Shown: positions 1 to 6,488 of the stretch, in pieces
Numbering within the stretch: the stretch's first letter is position 1
Layout of the letters: each line of letters starts with the position of its first letter
Assembly (NCBI GenBank): GCA_937900125.1
Contig: CALCEK010000218.1
Span: 1-10,645, forward strand
Source of the DNA: an uncultured Treponema sp.
GTDB taxonomy: Bacteria; Spirochaetota; Spirochaetia; Treponematales; Treponemataceae
Reading direction: 5' to 3'
Length of the DNA: 10,645 nt
Made by a program: the position numbers and the translations under genes
Notes under the pieces: generated by a model
What the model was told of the DNA's origin: nothing
Databases searched by the model: none
What the model saw: the letters and a program-made list of their open reading frames with translations, nothing else

Positions 1-1923
1 TGAATCCGCTCCGAATTTATTGATTGCTTCTACAGGGTCTGTGTAATTGCGCAAACTCTTTGACATTTTGCGCCCGTCTTCTGCCAACACTATACCATTT
101 ACAATGCAATTTTTGAACGCAGGCTTGTCAAATAAGTGGGAAGCCAAAATTGTTAGCGTATAAAACCATCCGCGTGTTTGGTCAAGCCCTTCGCTTATAA
201 AATCCGCAGGAAAATGATTTTCAAAATAATCTTTATTTTCAAATGGATAATGTTGTTGCGCATAAGGCATAGAACCGCTTTCAAACCAACAGTCAAAAAC
301 TTCGGGAATGCGAGTCATTGTTCCGCCGCATTTTTTGCACGGAATTGTGATTTTGTCCACAAACTGCTTGTGTAGGTCTTCGGGATACACCCCGCTTAAT
401 TCTTTTAGTTCTTGGCGACTTCCAACACAAATAGCATCTCCGCAATCAGAGCATTTCCAAACAGGAATTGGATTTCCCCAATAGCGATTTCGGCTAATTG
501 CCCAGTCGCGACTTCCACTAAGCCATTTGCCAAATCGTCCCTCTTTTATGTGCGCAGGCTGCCATTTGATTTGAGAATTTGCCTTTAAAAGCTGCTCGTG
601 GTGGTCGGCAACGCGGACAAACCAACTACCTATACCTCTGTATATGAGCGGACTTCCGCAACGCCAACAATGCGGGTATTGGTGATTTACAGTTTCTCGC
701 TTTACCAATTTGCCTTCTTTTTTAAGGCGTTCCATTATGTCTTTGTCGGCATCTTTTACAAATCTTCCTGCATAATCGGAAACTTCTTTTGTAAACTTAC
801 ATTCTGCATCGATTGGTTCAACAGCGGGAACACCAGAACCTTTAAAAACCAAAGCGTCATCTTCGCCAAAAGCAGGAGCTATATGAACGATTCCCGTGCC
901 GTCTTCTGTAGAAACATAGGCGGCGTTAAACATGCGGAATGCACCGTTTGTGCAAGTTTGCCCAGATTTTTCTGCACACACCTTTGCGTCTGAAAGTTCG
1001 GCAAAATACGGAAAAAGTGGCTCGTAGGTGCAACCCACAAAATTTTTTCCTAGTTTTTTGTAGAGGATTTCGTATTTTGATTCGTCTTTATAATAGGAAG
1101 AAAGTCTGCTTTCTGCAAGAATGTATTTATCGCCAGATTCTTTGTCTAACACCTTGACATATTCAATTTCAGGTCCCATACAAAGTCCCAAATTTGAAGG
1201 CAATGTCCACGGAGTTGTTGTCCAAGCTAAGAAATAAGTTTTTCCATCAGAAAGTTCCGCATCGCAAACAGAATCAGAAGCCCCTGTAACCTTAAAACGA
1301 ACTGTAATTGCAGGGTCTTGCTTTTCTTTGTAACCTTGCGCCAACTCGTGCGTAGAAAGAACCGTTGCACACCGCGGACAATATGGCAAAATGTAGGAGC
1401 CTTCGTAAATTAAGCCTTTATCCCATAAAGCTTTTGCAACCCACCAAATTGTTTCCATGTAGGGAGCTTCCATAGTTTTGTAATCATTGTCAAAATCTAC
1501 CCAACGCCCCATTCTTGTGATTGTTTTGCGCCATTCATTTGTGTATTTTAAAACTGAATCACGACATTTGTCGTTAAAATTTGCAACTCCGTAAGCTTCA
1601 ATTTCGTGCTTTGAATTTAAGCCTAATTCTTTTTCAATAAGATTTTCAACAGGAAGCCCATGACAATCCCAGCCAAATCTGCGAATAACGTGTTTTCCAC
1701 GCATTGTTTGATAACGCGGAATTATATCTTTTATTGTAGAAGGAATAAAATGTCCAAAATGCGGAAGCCCAGTAGCAAATGGAGGTCCATCATAAAAAAC
1801 AAAATCATCTGCACCTTCCCGTTGAGAAACCGACTTTTTAAAAATTTCATTTTTTTCCCAAAATGAAAGGATTTCTTCTTCTTGCTTTGGAAAATCAGTT
1901 TTGGGGTCTACACTCTTGTACAT
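1..1923 (-). CDS. ileS: Isoleucyl-tRNA synthetase, eukaryote-like IleRS2 type (N-terminal 641 residues, runs off left edge)
   Basis: This cytoplasmic class I aminoacyl-tRNA synthetase charges tRNA-Ile. Translating the minus strand from the ATG at 1923 gives an open frame to the window edge. It shows YDGPPFATGLPHFGH with the HIGH-type motif HFGH at residues 55-58, then WDCHGLPVE. The editing-domain signature AWTTTPWTLPSN lies near residues 233-244. Further on are RNRYWGNPIPVWKC, two Cys pairs typical of zinc sites (CSDC, CKKC), GSMPYAQ, and KMSKS at residues 619-623. The YDGPPFATGLPH and GSMPYAQ forms are those of the IleRS2 branch shared with eukaryotes and spirochaetes, a branch known for mupirocin tolerance. 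Family members run to roughly 1,040-1,100 residues, so the anticodon-binding C-terminus is missing here. The start is supported by AGAGG 9 nt upstream. Confidence 0.97.
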   Translation of the reverse strand, partial: MYKSVDPKTDFPKQEEEILSFWEKNEIFKKSVSQREGADDFVFYDGPPFATGLPHFGHFIPSTIKDIIPRYQTMRGKHVIRRFGWDCHGLPVENLIEKELGLNSKHEIEAYGVANFNDKCRDSVLKYTNEWRKTITRMGRWVDFDNDYKTMEAPYMETIWWVAKALWDKGLIYEGSYILPYCPRCATVLSTHELAQGYKEKQDPAITVRFKVTGASDSVCDAELSDGKTYFLAWTTTPWTLPSNLGLCMGPEIEYVKVLDKESGDKYILAESRLSSYYKDESKYEILYKKLGKNFVGCTYEPLFPYFAELSDAKVCAEKSGQTCTNGAFRMFNAAYVSTEDGTGIVHIAPAFGEDDALVFKGSGVPAVEPIDAECKFTKEVSDYAGRFVKDADKDIMERLKKEGKLVKRETVNHQYPHCWRCGSPLIYRGIGSWFVRVADHHEQLLKANSQIKWQPAHIKEGRFGKWLSGSRDWAISRNRYWGNPIPVWKCSDCGDAICVGSRQELKELSGVYPEDLHKQFVDKITIPCKKCGGTMTRIPEVFDCWFESGSMPYAQQHYPFENKDYFENHFPADFISEGLDQTRGWFYTLTILASHLFDKPAFKNCIVNGIVLAEDGRKMSKSLRNYTDPVEAINKFGADS

Positions 1924-1927
1924 TTAC

Positions 1928-1962
1928 AAAAACCTCTATTGCAAAAAAATTAAAAACCTCTA
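1928..1962 (-). repeat. Direct repeat TAGAGGTTTTT x2 in the ileS leader
   Basis: An 11-base word (minus strand TAGAGGTTTTT) occurs exactly twice, at 1928-1938 and 1952-1962, spaced 24 bp apart. The copy nearest the ATG serves as the ileS ribosome-binding site. The distal copy is a second Shine-Dalgarno-like GAGG with no start codon at a useful distance. It may be a ribosome standby site or a regulatory element; that role is inferred. Confidence 0.6.
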
Positions 1963-1995
1963 AAAATGCAATTTTAAAGGCAACTAGGATTTCAC

Positions 1996-2024
1996 ATTTT
2001 AACATATTCCAAAAACTCATACAA
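1996..2024 (-). promoter_or_regulatory. Candidate sigma-70 promoter for ileS
   Basis: On the minus strand, TTGTAT (2019-2024), a 17-bp spacer and TAAAAT (1996-2001) preceded by TG at the extended -10 position. The start would be near 1989, giving a leader of about 65 nt with a normal ribosome site. The -35 is weak (3 of 6), the extended -10 good. Confidence 0.5.
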
Positions 2025-2054
2025 GGGCAAAAAATATCGTAAAAATTGCTTGTA

Positions 2055-2083
2055 TTGACATTGCAAAAAGCAAAAAGTATCAT
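2055..2083 (+). promoter_or_regulatory. Strong sigma-70 promoter for the S66 peptidase gene (leaderless arrangement)
   Basis: A perfect TTGACA (2055-2060), a 17-bp spacer and TATCAT (2078-2083). The predicted transcription start is about 2090, one base before the ATG at 2091. This both argues for a leaderless transcript and rules out the upstream in-frame TTG at 2046, which lies before the -35 box. Confidence 0.75.
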
Positions 2084-2090
2084 TGTTTAT

Positions 2091-3140
2091 ATGATTTTTC
2101 CACCATTTTTAAAAGAAGCTGGCGTTATTGGCGTAACAGCTCCATCGTTCGGGGCTACAACCGAACCTTACATAACGCGATTTTCAAAAGCAAAAAAGAA
2201 TTTTCTTGAACGAGGCTATTCAGTTGTAGAGGGAAAAACTTGTTTTAAAAATGACGGAATTGGAATCAGCACAAATCCGCACGATGCGGCAAAAGAATTA
2301 GTCGATTTTTATTCAGATTCTTCGCTTGATGCTGTGATTTCTTGCGGAGGCGGAGAATTGATGTGCGAAACCATTAGCGAAGTTGACTTTGAAAAAATTT
2401 CAACGCTTCCGCCAAAATGGTTTATGGGCTATTCCGATAACACCAATTTTATTTTTCCACTTGTTACGCAATACGAAACGGCCGCAATTTACGGGCAAAA
2501 TTTTACAGGTTTTGGAAAAAAGTGGGAAAGAGCAGAATTAGAAGCCGAAAGTCTTTTGCGCGGAACAAATTTTTTAGTAAAAGGATATTCTCATTTTCAA
2601 AGTCCAGATGTCAGCGAAAACGAAAATGTTTACATTTTAAATCAAAAAAGCACTCGCAAAGCCTATACAGTAAAAAATGGAAAACTTTCACAACTTTCCG
2701 AAGACGAATCCCTTTCTTTTGATGGAATTCTTGTGGGGGGCTGCCTTGATGTGTTATCGAATTTGTGCGGAACTCGTTTTGATTCTGTAAAAGAATTTAA
2801 CAAAAAGTACGACAAAGTTATTTGGGTGTTAGAAGCCTGCGATTTAAGTATACTAGACATAAGACGAGCTTTTTGGCATTTGCAAGAATCACATTGGTTT
2901 AAAAACGCAAGCGGCTTTGTAATCGGCAGGCCCCTTGCATCTTACAATCAAAACTGTATGGGGCTAGACCGATTTTCAGCTTTAAAAGAACCACTTGAAA
3001 AATGCAATGTTCCAGTGATTTTTGACGCTGACATCGGTCATATTGACCCTATAATGCCCATAATTATGGGAAGTTTTGCAAATGTTTTGTTTTCAAAAGA
3101 CGATTTTTCAATCAATATGAAAACTACCATTCATTTGTAA
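2091..3140 (+). CDS. S66-family serine peptidase (LD-carboxypeptidase / MccF-like)
   Basis: The 349-residue protein belongs to peptidase family S66. Members include LdcA, which trims the terminal D-Ala from cytoplasmic murein tetrapeptides during peptidoglycan recycling, and MccF, which cleaves microcin C-type conjugates. The N-terminal GVIGVTAPS strand is typical. The catalytic triad can be assigned by motif: Ser115 in GYSDNT, Glu248 in WVLEACD, His317 in DADIGH. At about 349 residues it is longer than classical LdcA (about 305) and closer to the MccF-like or long Firmicutes subgroup, so substrate choice is open. No signal peptide is visible, which fits the cytoplasm. The ATG at 2091 is chosen because the promoter ends at 2083, and it has no Shine-Dalgarno sequence. 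The 3' end overlaps trxB by 17 bp, convergently. Confidence 0.88.
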   Translation: MIFPPFLKEAGVIGVTAPSFGATTEPYITRFSKAKKNFLERGYSVVEGKTCFKNDGIGISTNPHDAAKELVDFYSDSSLDAVISCGGGELMCETISEVDFEKISTLPPKWFMGYSDNTNFIFPLVTQYETAAIYGQNFTGFGKKWERAELEAESLLRGTNFLVKGYSHFQSPDVSENENVYILNQKSTRKAYTVKNGKLSQLSEDESLSFDGILVGGCLDVLSNLCGTRFDSVKEFNKKYDKVIWVLEACDLSILDIRRAFWHLQESHWFKNASGFVIGRPLASYNQNCMGLDRFSALKEPLEKCNVPVIFDADIGHIDPIMPIIMGSFANVLFSKDDFSINMKTTIHL

Positions 3141-4044
3141 GAAGATAACGTTGCGCACTTGACACCGCATTTGCACCATCGGATACAGCAGTAACAACTT
3201 GTCGCAATTCTTTAGTGCGAACATCTCCTGCTACAAAAACGCCTTCAAGCGAAGTACGGCAATTTTCCCCTGCAACAATATAGCCTTTTTCGTCAGTCTT
3301 TAGCAAATTCTTAAAAATCTCTGAAACTGGAACAATACCGACTGCAATAAAAACGCCATTTACGGAAATTTTGCGTTCTTCCCCTGTATTTTTATTTTTT
3401 ACAACTAAGGCAGAGACTTTTTTGTTTTCACCCTCAATTTGAATGGCATTACAATCTAAAACAGTTTCTACATTTGGAAGCGATAATAATTGCTCCTGTA
3501 AGATTTTTTCAGCACGGAATTCATTTCGTCTGTGAACGATATAGACTTTTTTGCAAGCACGAGCAAGAAAAATTGCATCTTCAACAGCAACATTTCCGCC
3601 TCCAACTACCGCAACTTCTTTGTTACGATAAAAAGCCCCATCGCAAGTTGCACAATACGACACGCCTCGCCCCGAAAACTCCTCTTCCCCAGCGATTCCA
3701 AGTTTGCTATGGTCAGCACCAGTTGCAATTATGACTGTTTTTGTTTCAAGCGTTTCCGATTCAGTGTGAACGATTTTTTTCCCATCGACTATTTCAATCC
3801 GCTCAACAAGGGCATTTTTAAATTGAACACCAAGCCTTTCTGCGTGACTACGCATTTCTTCGGCTAATTTCATTCCCGACAATCCCGAAAAACCTGGATA
3901 ATTGTCTATTTCGTATGTGTTTACAATCTGTCCGCCACTTATATAACTTTTTTCAATTACCAAAAACGAAAGTTTTGCTCTTGCCGCATAAATTCCCGCA
4001 CTCAAACCAGCAGGTCCGCTTCCAATAATAATCAAATCATACAT
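3124..4044 (-). CDS. trxB: Thioredoxin reductase (NADPH, FAD-dependent)
   Basis: TrxB passes electrons from NADPH through FAD and a disulfide to thioredoxin in the cytoplasm. The 306-residue length is normal for the low-molecular-weight bacterial type. Visible motifs: FAD-binding GSGPAG at residues 8-13; ATG at 108-110; the redox-active CATC at 131-134 followed by DGAFY; NADPH-binding GGGNVAVE at 148-155; HRR at 171-173; and the C-terminal FAD motif GDVR at 273-276. The ATG at 4044 is preferred over an upstream in-frame TTG at 4086 because GGGGAA sits 6 nt before it and the protein then begins MYDLIIIGSG, right at the Rossmann fold. The gene lies 38 bp downstream of the FliN-like gene and is probably co-transcribed with it. 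Confidence 0.97.
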   Translation of the reverse strand: MYDLIIIGSGPAGLSAGIYAARAKLSFLVIEKSYISGGQIVNTYEIDNYPGFSGLSGMKLAEEMRSHAERLGVQFKNALVERIEIVDGKKIVHTESETLETKTVIIATGADHSKLGIAGEEEFSGRGVSYCATCDGAFYRNKEVAVVGGGNVAVEDAIFLARACKKVYIVHRRNEFRAEKILQEQLLSLPNVETVLDCNAIQIEGENKKVSALVVKNKNTGEERKISVNGVFIAVGIVPVSEIFKNLLKTDEKGYIVAGENCRTSLEGVFVAGDVRTKELRQVVTAVSDGANAVSSAQRYLLTNEW

Positions 4045-4050
4045 AAAAAT

Positions 4051-4056
4051 TTCCCC
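4051..4056 (-). promoter_or_regulatory. Ribosome-binding site that fixes the trxB start
   Basis: Minus-strand GGGGAA, 6 nt before the ATG at 4044. No comparable site precedes the alternative TTG at 4086. Confidence 0.6.
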
Positions 4057-4082
4057 ATAAAAATCCCACAAATGCCCAAAAT

Positions 4083-4556
4083 TCAAACTATCAATGTAAT
4101 TTTTACCGCAGTTTTTCCGTTTTTTGCACCGATCATGCCTTTTGCGTAAAGTTTTCCGTCAACTAAAATATCAGCTACTTCTCCAGCTGCCCTGTCTAAA
4201 TCCAAAACAGTTCCCTCTTTTATAGAAGAAAATTTTTCTTCATCGCAAAGCAAAGAACCATAAATTACAGAAATTCTCTTTGGAGAATGAGCATTTGCTT
4301 CTGCGAACATAGCCGCCGGCTGCGCTTGCCGTTCAGCAATTTTTGCTTTTTGCTCTACCTCTTCCTTTGATTCTTCGGGGGCTTTTAGATTTTCAACTTT
4401 TAAAGGCACACTTTCGAGTATTTTTTCTAGTTCCGATTGAGAAAGTGTGACACTTTTTTCCTCTTCATCAGACAACGCGCGTTCTTTTTTGTCACTGCGG
4501 ACAGTAGTTAAAACCTTATCTATTTCTTCTTGTAATTCTGAATTTATCTCTTGCAT
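4083..4556 (-). CDS. FliN-like protein with C-terminal SpoA (FliM/FliN) domain
   Basis: A 157-residue, highly charged protein. Residues about 95-157 match the SpoA fold of the flagellar switch protein FliN and type III secretion C-ring proteins: ISVIYGSLL, then EGTVLDLDRAAGEVADILVD and GKLYAKGMIGAKNGKTAVKI. The N-terminal part is Glu/Lys-rich and probably extended or coiled. Residues 38-47, LSQSELEKIL, resemble the LSQDEIDALL peptide at the N-terminus of FliM and FliY. This suggests an accessory FliN/FliY paralogue of the motor switch rather than the main FliN, which normally sits in a flagellar operon; that role is inferred. The next gene is trxB. The start codon directly follows a -10 box, so the mRNA is probably leaderless. 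Confidence 0.75.
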   Translation of the reverse strand: MQEINSELQEEIDKVLTTVRSDKKERALSDEEEKSVTLSQSELEKILESVPLKVENLKAPEESKEEVEQKAKIAERQAQPAAMFAEANAHSPKRISVIYGSLLCDEEKFSSIKEGTVLDLDRAAGEVADILVDGKLYAKGMIGAKNGKTAVKITLIV

Positions 4557-4563
4557 ACCTAAT

Positions 4564-4591
4564 ATTATAATCCAGAATAAGCAAAATTCAA
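4564..4591 (-). promoter_or_regulatory. Sigma-70 promoter for the FliN-like gene and trxB (leaderless arrangement)
   Basis: On the minus strand, TTGAAT (4586-4591), a 16-bp spacer and a perfect TATAAT (4564-4569). The predicted start is about 4557, one base before the ATG at 4556. The -35 box begins right after the T-tract of the tRNA terminator. Confidence 0.7.
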
Positions 4592-4592
4592 C

Positions 4593-4622
4593 AAAAAAAT
4601 CCTGCTATTTGTTAGCAGGATT
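4593..4622 (-). terminator. Intrinsic terminator of the tRNA-Met gene
   Basis: A perfect 10-bp stem (AATCCTGCTA / TAGCAGGATT, 4613-4622 and 4598-4607) with a 5-nt loop, followed on the minus strand by a T-tract. It starts 8 nt after the tRNA 3' end. Confidence 0.88.
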
Positions 4623-4629
4623 AAAAAAC

Positions 4630-4702
4630 TGATGGCAAGTGGGATCGAACCACTGACATACGGAATATGAGTCCGTTGTTCTACCATCTGGACTATGCCA
4701 CC
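4630..4702 (-). tRNA. tRNA-Met(CAU), elongator
   Basis: A 73-nt cloverleaf on the minus strand. Acceptor stem GGTGGCA/TGCCATC includes a G2-U71 wobble; anticodon stem is ACGGA/TCCGT; loop CTCATAT gives anticodon CAU (4667-4669); T-stem AGTGG/CCACT; discriminator A73. CCA is not encoded. The initiator tRNA is excluded because 1-72 is a G-C pair and the anticodon stem lacks the three G-C pairs. tRNA-Ile2, which also has CAU, is unlikely because the usual isoleucine elements (U12-A23, C29-G41, C4-G69) are absent. A C12-A23 mismatch in the D-stem is odd. Confidence 0.93.
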
Positions 4703-4718
4703 GCGTTTATAAAATCAC

Positions 4719-4745
4719 TTTATAAAATTCCCCAAAAAATGTCAA
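4719..4745 (-). promoter_or_regulatory. Promoter of the tRNA-Met gene
   Basis: Minus-strand TTGACA (4740-4745) with either TATAAA at 15-bp spacing (4719-4724) or TAAAGT at 17-bp spacing (4717-4722). A second ATTTTATAAA copy follows closer to the tRNA. A promoter here is nearly certain; which -10 is used is not. Confidence 0.6.
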
Positions 4746-4763
4746 TAGGGATTTTTTGTTTTA

Positions 4764-4791
4764 TTGATTTTTTTCACAAAATAATTATAAT
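4764..4791 (+). promoter_or_regulatory. Sigma-70 promoter of argF
   Basis: TTGATT (4764-4769), a 16-bp spacer and a perfect TATAAT (4786-4791). The start would be about 4798, leaving a leader of about 95 nt before the argF ATG. It is divergent from the tRNA promoter. Confidence 0.68.
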
Positions 4792-4829
4792 AAACCTATT
4801 CAATAACTTTAATTTCTCAAAGTAGGTCT

Positions 4830-4871
4830 GGGAATCTCCTAAAAATCATCAAAAGTGAGTTTTTGATTCCC
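4830..4871 (+). promoter_or_regulatory. Long hairpin in the argF leader
   Basis: GGGAATC (4830-4836) pairs perfectly with GATTCCC (4865-4871). Inside, AAAAATCA (4841-4848) pairs with TGA-G-TTTTT (4856-4864, one bulged G), leaving a 7-nt loop. The stem runs into a C7 tract (4869-4875) and ends about 10 nt before the ribosome site AAGGTGG. No U-tract follows, so it is not an intrinsic terminator. A role in translation control or mRNA stability is inferred. No known riboswitch class is recognised. Confidence 0.5.
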
Positions 4872-4892
4872 CCCCAAATAAAGGTGGTAGGT

Positions 4893-5843
4893 ATGCAAGC
4901 TGAAATTTTTGAAAGCCCATTTAAAGGTCGAAGCCTTTTAAATTGGATAGATTGGACACCAGATGAAATTTCGCAAATTCTCGATTGGGCGTTTCTTGTA
5001 AAAGAACAATCGCACAAAGGTGAAGTACACCAGCGTTTTTTGGGAAAAACAATCGCTTTAATTTTTGAAAAACGCTCAACAAGAACAAGGTCTTCTTTTG
5101 AAACTGCTTTCGGCGAGGAAGGCGGTCACCCCGTTTTTATGTCCACCGATGACATTCAGCTTGGCGGAAAAGAAAGCGTAAAAGACACAGCTCGCGTTTT
5201 AGGCAGAATGTTTAGCGCGATTGAATTCCGCGGTTTTAAGCAACAACACGTTGAAGAACTCGCAAAATATTCAGGTGTTCCCGTAATAAATGGTTTAACG
5301 GACGATTTTCATCCAACGCAAGTTCTTGCGGATATAATGACGCTAAAAGAACAATTTGGAACTTTAAAAGGCTTGCATCTTTGTTACTGTGGCGATGGGC
5401 GAAACAATATGGCACGTTCTCTTATGCTGATTTGTTCCAAATTCGGAATAAATTTTTCTATATATTGTCCACAATCCCTTATGCCCGATAAGCAAATTGT
5501 CGAAATTTGTACACCATTTGCCACCGATTCTGGAGCAAAAATTTCAATTTCTGACAAAATTTCAGTTGTCAAAGGTGCAAATTGCCTTTATACTGATGTA
5601 TGGGTTTCGATGGGTGAAGAATCGCTCAAGGAAGAGCGAGTCTGTATGCTGACCCCCTTTCAGGTGAACAAGGCCCTGATAGATGCGACAGGAAACCCTG
5701 ATGCTATTTTCCTACATTGTTTGCCAGCCGTAAAAGGTCAAGAGGTAACGGAGGAAATTTTTGAAAGTTCTCTTTCAAAAGTTTGGGATCAGGCAGAAAA
5801 CCGTAAGCATACAATAAAAGCAATTATGCTTGCCCTAATATAG
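4893..5843 (+). CDS. argF: Ornithine carbamoyltransferase
   Basis: The enzyme transfers carbamoyl from carbamoyl phosphate to ornithine to give citrulline, or runs in reverse in the arginine deiminase pathway. The 316 residues show the carbamoyl-phosphate site STRTR at 62-66, RG at 113-114, FHPTQ at 139-143, the ornithine-side DVWVSMGEE loop at 235-243 and FLHCLP at 273-278, ending AENRKHTIKA. The VWVSMGE and HTIKA forms resemble E. coli ArgF and catabolic ArcB enzymes, so a catabolic role is possible; no other arginine gene is in view to decide. The ATG at 4893, with AAGGTGG 5 nt upstream, is preferred over an in-frame TTG at 4863 that lies inside the leader hairpin. The next gene starts 21 bp after the stop and is probably co-transcribed. 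Confidence 0.96.
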   Translation: MQAEIFESPFKGRSLLNWIDWTPDEISQILDWAFLVKEQSHKGEVHQRFLGKTIALIFEKRSTRTRSSFETAFGEEGGHPVFMSTDDIQLGGKESVKDTARVLGRMFSAIEFRGFKQQHVEELAKYSGVPVINGLTDDFHPTQVLADIMTLKEQFGTLKGLHLCYCGDGRNNMARSLMLICSKFGINFSIYCPQSLMPDKQIVEICTPFATDSGAKISISDKISVVKGANCLYTDVWVSMGEESLKEERVCMLTPFQVNKALIDATGNPDAIFLHCLPAVKGQEVTEEIFESSLSKVWDQAENRKHTIKAIMLALI

Positions 5844-5864
5844 TGGAACCAAGGAAGGATTTAA

Positions 5865-6308
5865 ATGAAGAAAGCTCTATTTGCTTTATTAACTGTATTA
5901 TGTTTGGCAGTTCCGTTGTTTGCAGAAGATGATTCAGAATCGGAATCAACTCAGCAGATTTGGGATCATGGTGATAATGTTTCTGACCTATTCTATTTCA
6001 ATGTGCCTGTTTTTAAGGTTTATGACCAAAAAGATGCCTATGTAGTTATGTATCAAAAACAAGGGCTTGATGTTGGAAAAACTGTTATCCCAAAGCAGTG
6101 GGCGCGAGATAAAGATCACAAAAAACTCACATTCCGCGCACGTGCAAAGGGTTTAAGTTCTTATATGACAGTGTTTTACAAAGGCGGAGAATTCTACAAA
6201 GTTGTACTTACAGTTTCGCCAGACCGAACAGACCCAGTTTGGGGAGTAATTTCCAACTCAGTAAAAATTTCAGGAACTGATGCGGACACACTCGAAATTG
6301 AATTTTAA
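5865..6308 (+). CDS. Small secreted protein of unknown function
   Basis: A 147-residue protein I do not recognise. It starts with a clear Sec signal peptide: MKKA, a hydrophobic core to residue 19, and likely signal peptidase I cleavage after LFA (20), followed by an acidic EDDSESES stretch. Cys13 lies within the hydrophobic core without a proper lipobox, so it is probably not a lipoprotein. The mature part of about 127 residues has no further membrane segment. It alternates short hydrophobic and aromatic strands (FYFNVPVFKV, YVVMYQKQG, YMTVFYKGGEFYKVVLTV) with Lys/Arg-rich loops, suggesting a small periplasmic beta-fold. AAGGAAGG precedes the ATG. It follows argF by 21 bp and probably shares its transcript; no functional link is evident. 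Confidence 0.8.
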   Translation: MKKALFALLTVLCLAVPLFAEDDSESESTQQIWDHGDNVSDLFYFNVPVFKVYDQKDAYVVMYQKQGLDVGKTVIPKQWARDKDHKKLTFRARAKGLSSYMTVFYKGGEFYKVVLTVSPDRTDPVWGVISNSVKISGTDADTLEIEF

Positions 6309-6332
6309 AATTTAAATGTCATTCATAAAGAC

Positions 6333-6363
6333 AAAAGCTAAAGTGATTCTTTTTAGTTTTTTT
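6333..6363 (+). terminator. Weak intrinsic terminator candidate after the secreted-protein gene
   Basis: AAAAGCTAAA (6333-6342) pairs with TTTAGTTTTT (6352-6361) around a 9-nt loop and runs into a T-tract. The stem is almost all A-T pairs, so efficiency is doubtful. Confidence 0.4.
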
Positions 6364-6374
6364 GTCCACAGAGT

Positions 6375-6403
6375 GACGAATTTTCAAAACTCAAAATTGC
6401 GTC
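6375..6403. other. Bulged hairpin in the 6309-6488 spacer
   Basis: GACGAATTTT (6375-6384) pairs with AAAATT-G-CGTC (6393-6403) with one bulged G and an 8-nt loop. It lies in the 180-bp spacer before the DHH gene, in which I see no clear promoter. The minus strand is open here for a short frame (6353-6538) with no ribosome site; I do not call it a gene. Confidence 0.4.
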
Positions 6404-6488
6404 TTTTACAAATGATTTAAGCTGGGATTTGCTTTTGCCGATTCCAGTTTTTTTTTCAAAAATAGGCGCATAACTCAAAAGGAAAGTT

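Noticed and set aside
178..993. Forward-strand open frames across 178-375 and 598-993
   Set aside because: They lie antisense to the unmistakable ileS frame with all its motifs, have no ribosome site and no family resemblance.
1924..1995. T-box leader upstream of ileS
   Set aside because: The leader is only about 65 nt, with no specifier loop, T-box sequence or terminator/antiterminator pair.
2046..2090. Upstream TTG start for the S66 peptidase
   Set aside because: It precedes the -35 box of a near-consensus promoter, has no ribosome site, and adds residues that do not fit the family N-terminus.
3474..3867. Forward-strand open frames antisense to trxB
   Set aside because: Shadows of the trxB frame, without a ribosome site or recognisable domains.
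4045..4086. Upstream TTG start for trxB overlapping the FliN-like stop
   Set aside because: The extra 14 residues do not belong to the Rossmann start, and GGGGAA sits right before the ATG at 4044.
4630..4702. tRNA-Ile2 or initiator tRNA-fMet
   Set aside because: Isoleucine identity elements are absent, 1-72 is paired and the anticodon stem lacks three G-C pairs.
4863..4892. Upstream TTG start for argF
   Set aside because: It lies inside the leader hairpin with no ribosome site; the ATG at 4893 has AAGGTGG at correct spacing.
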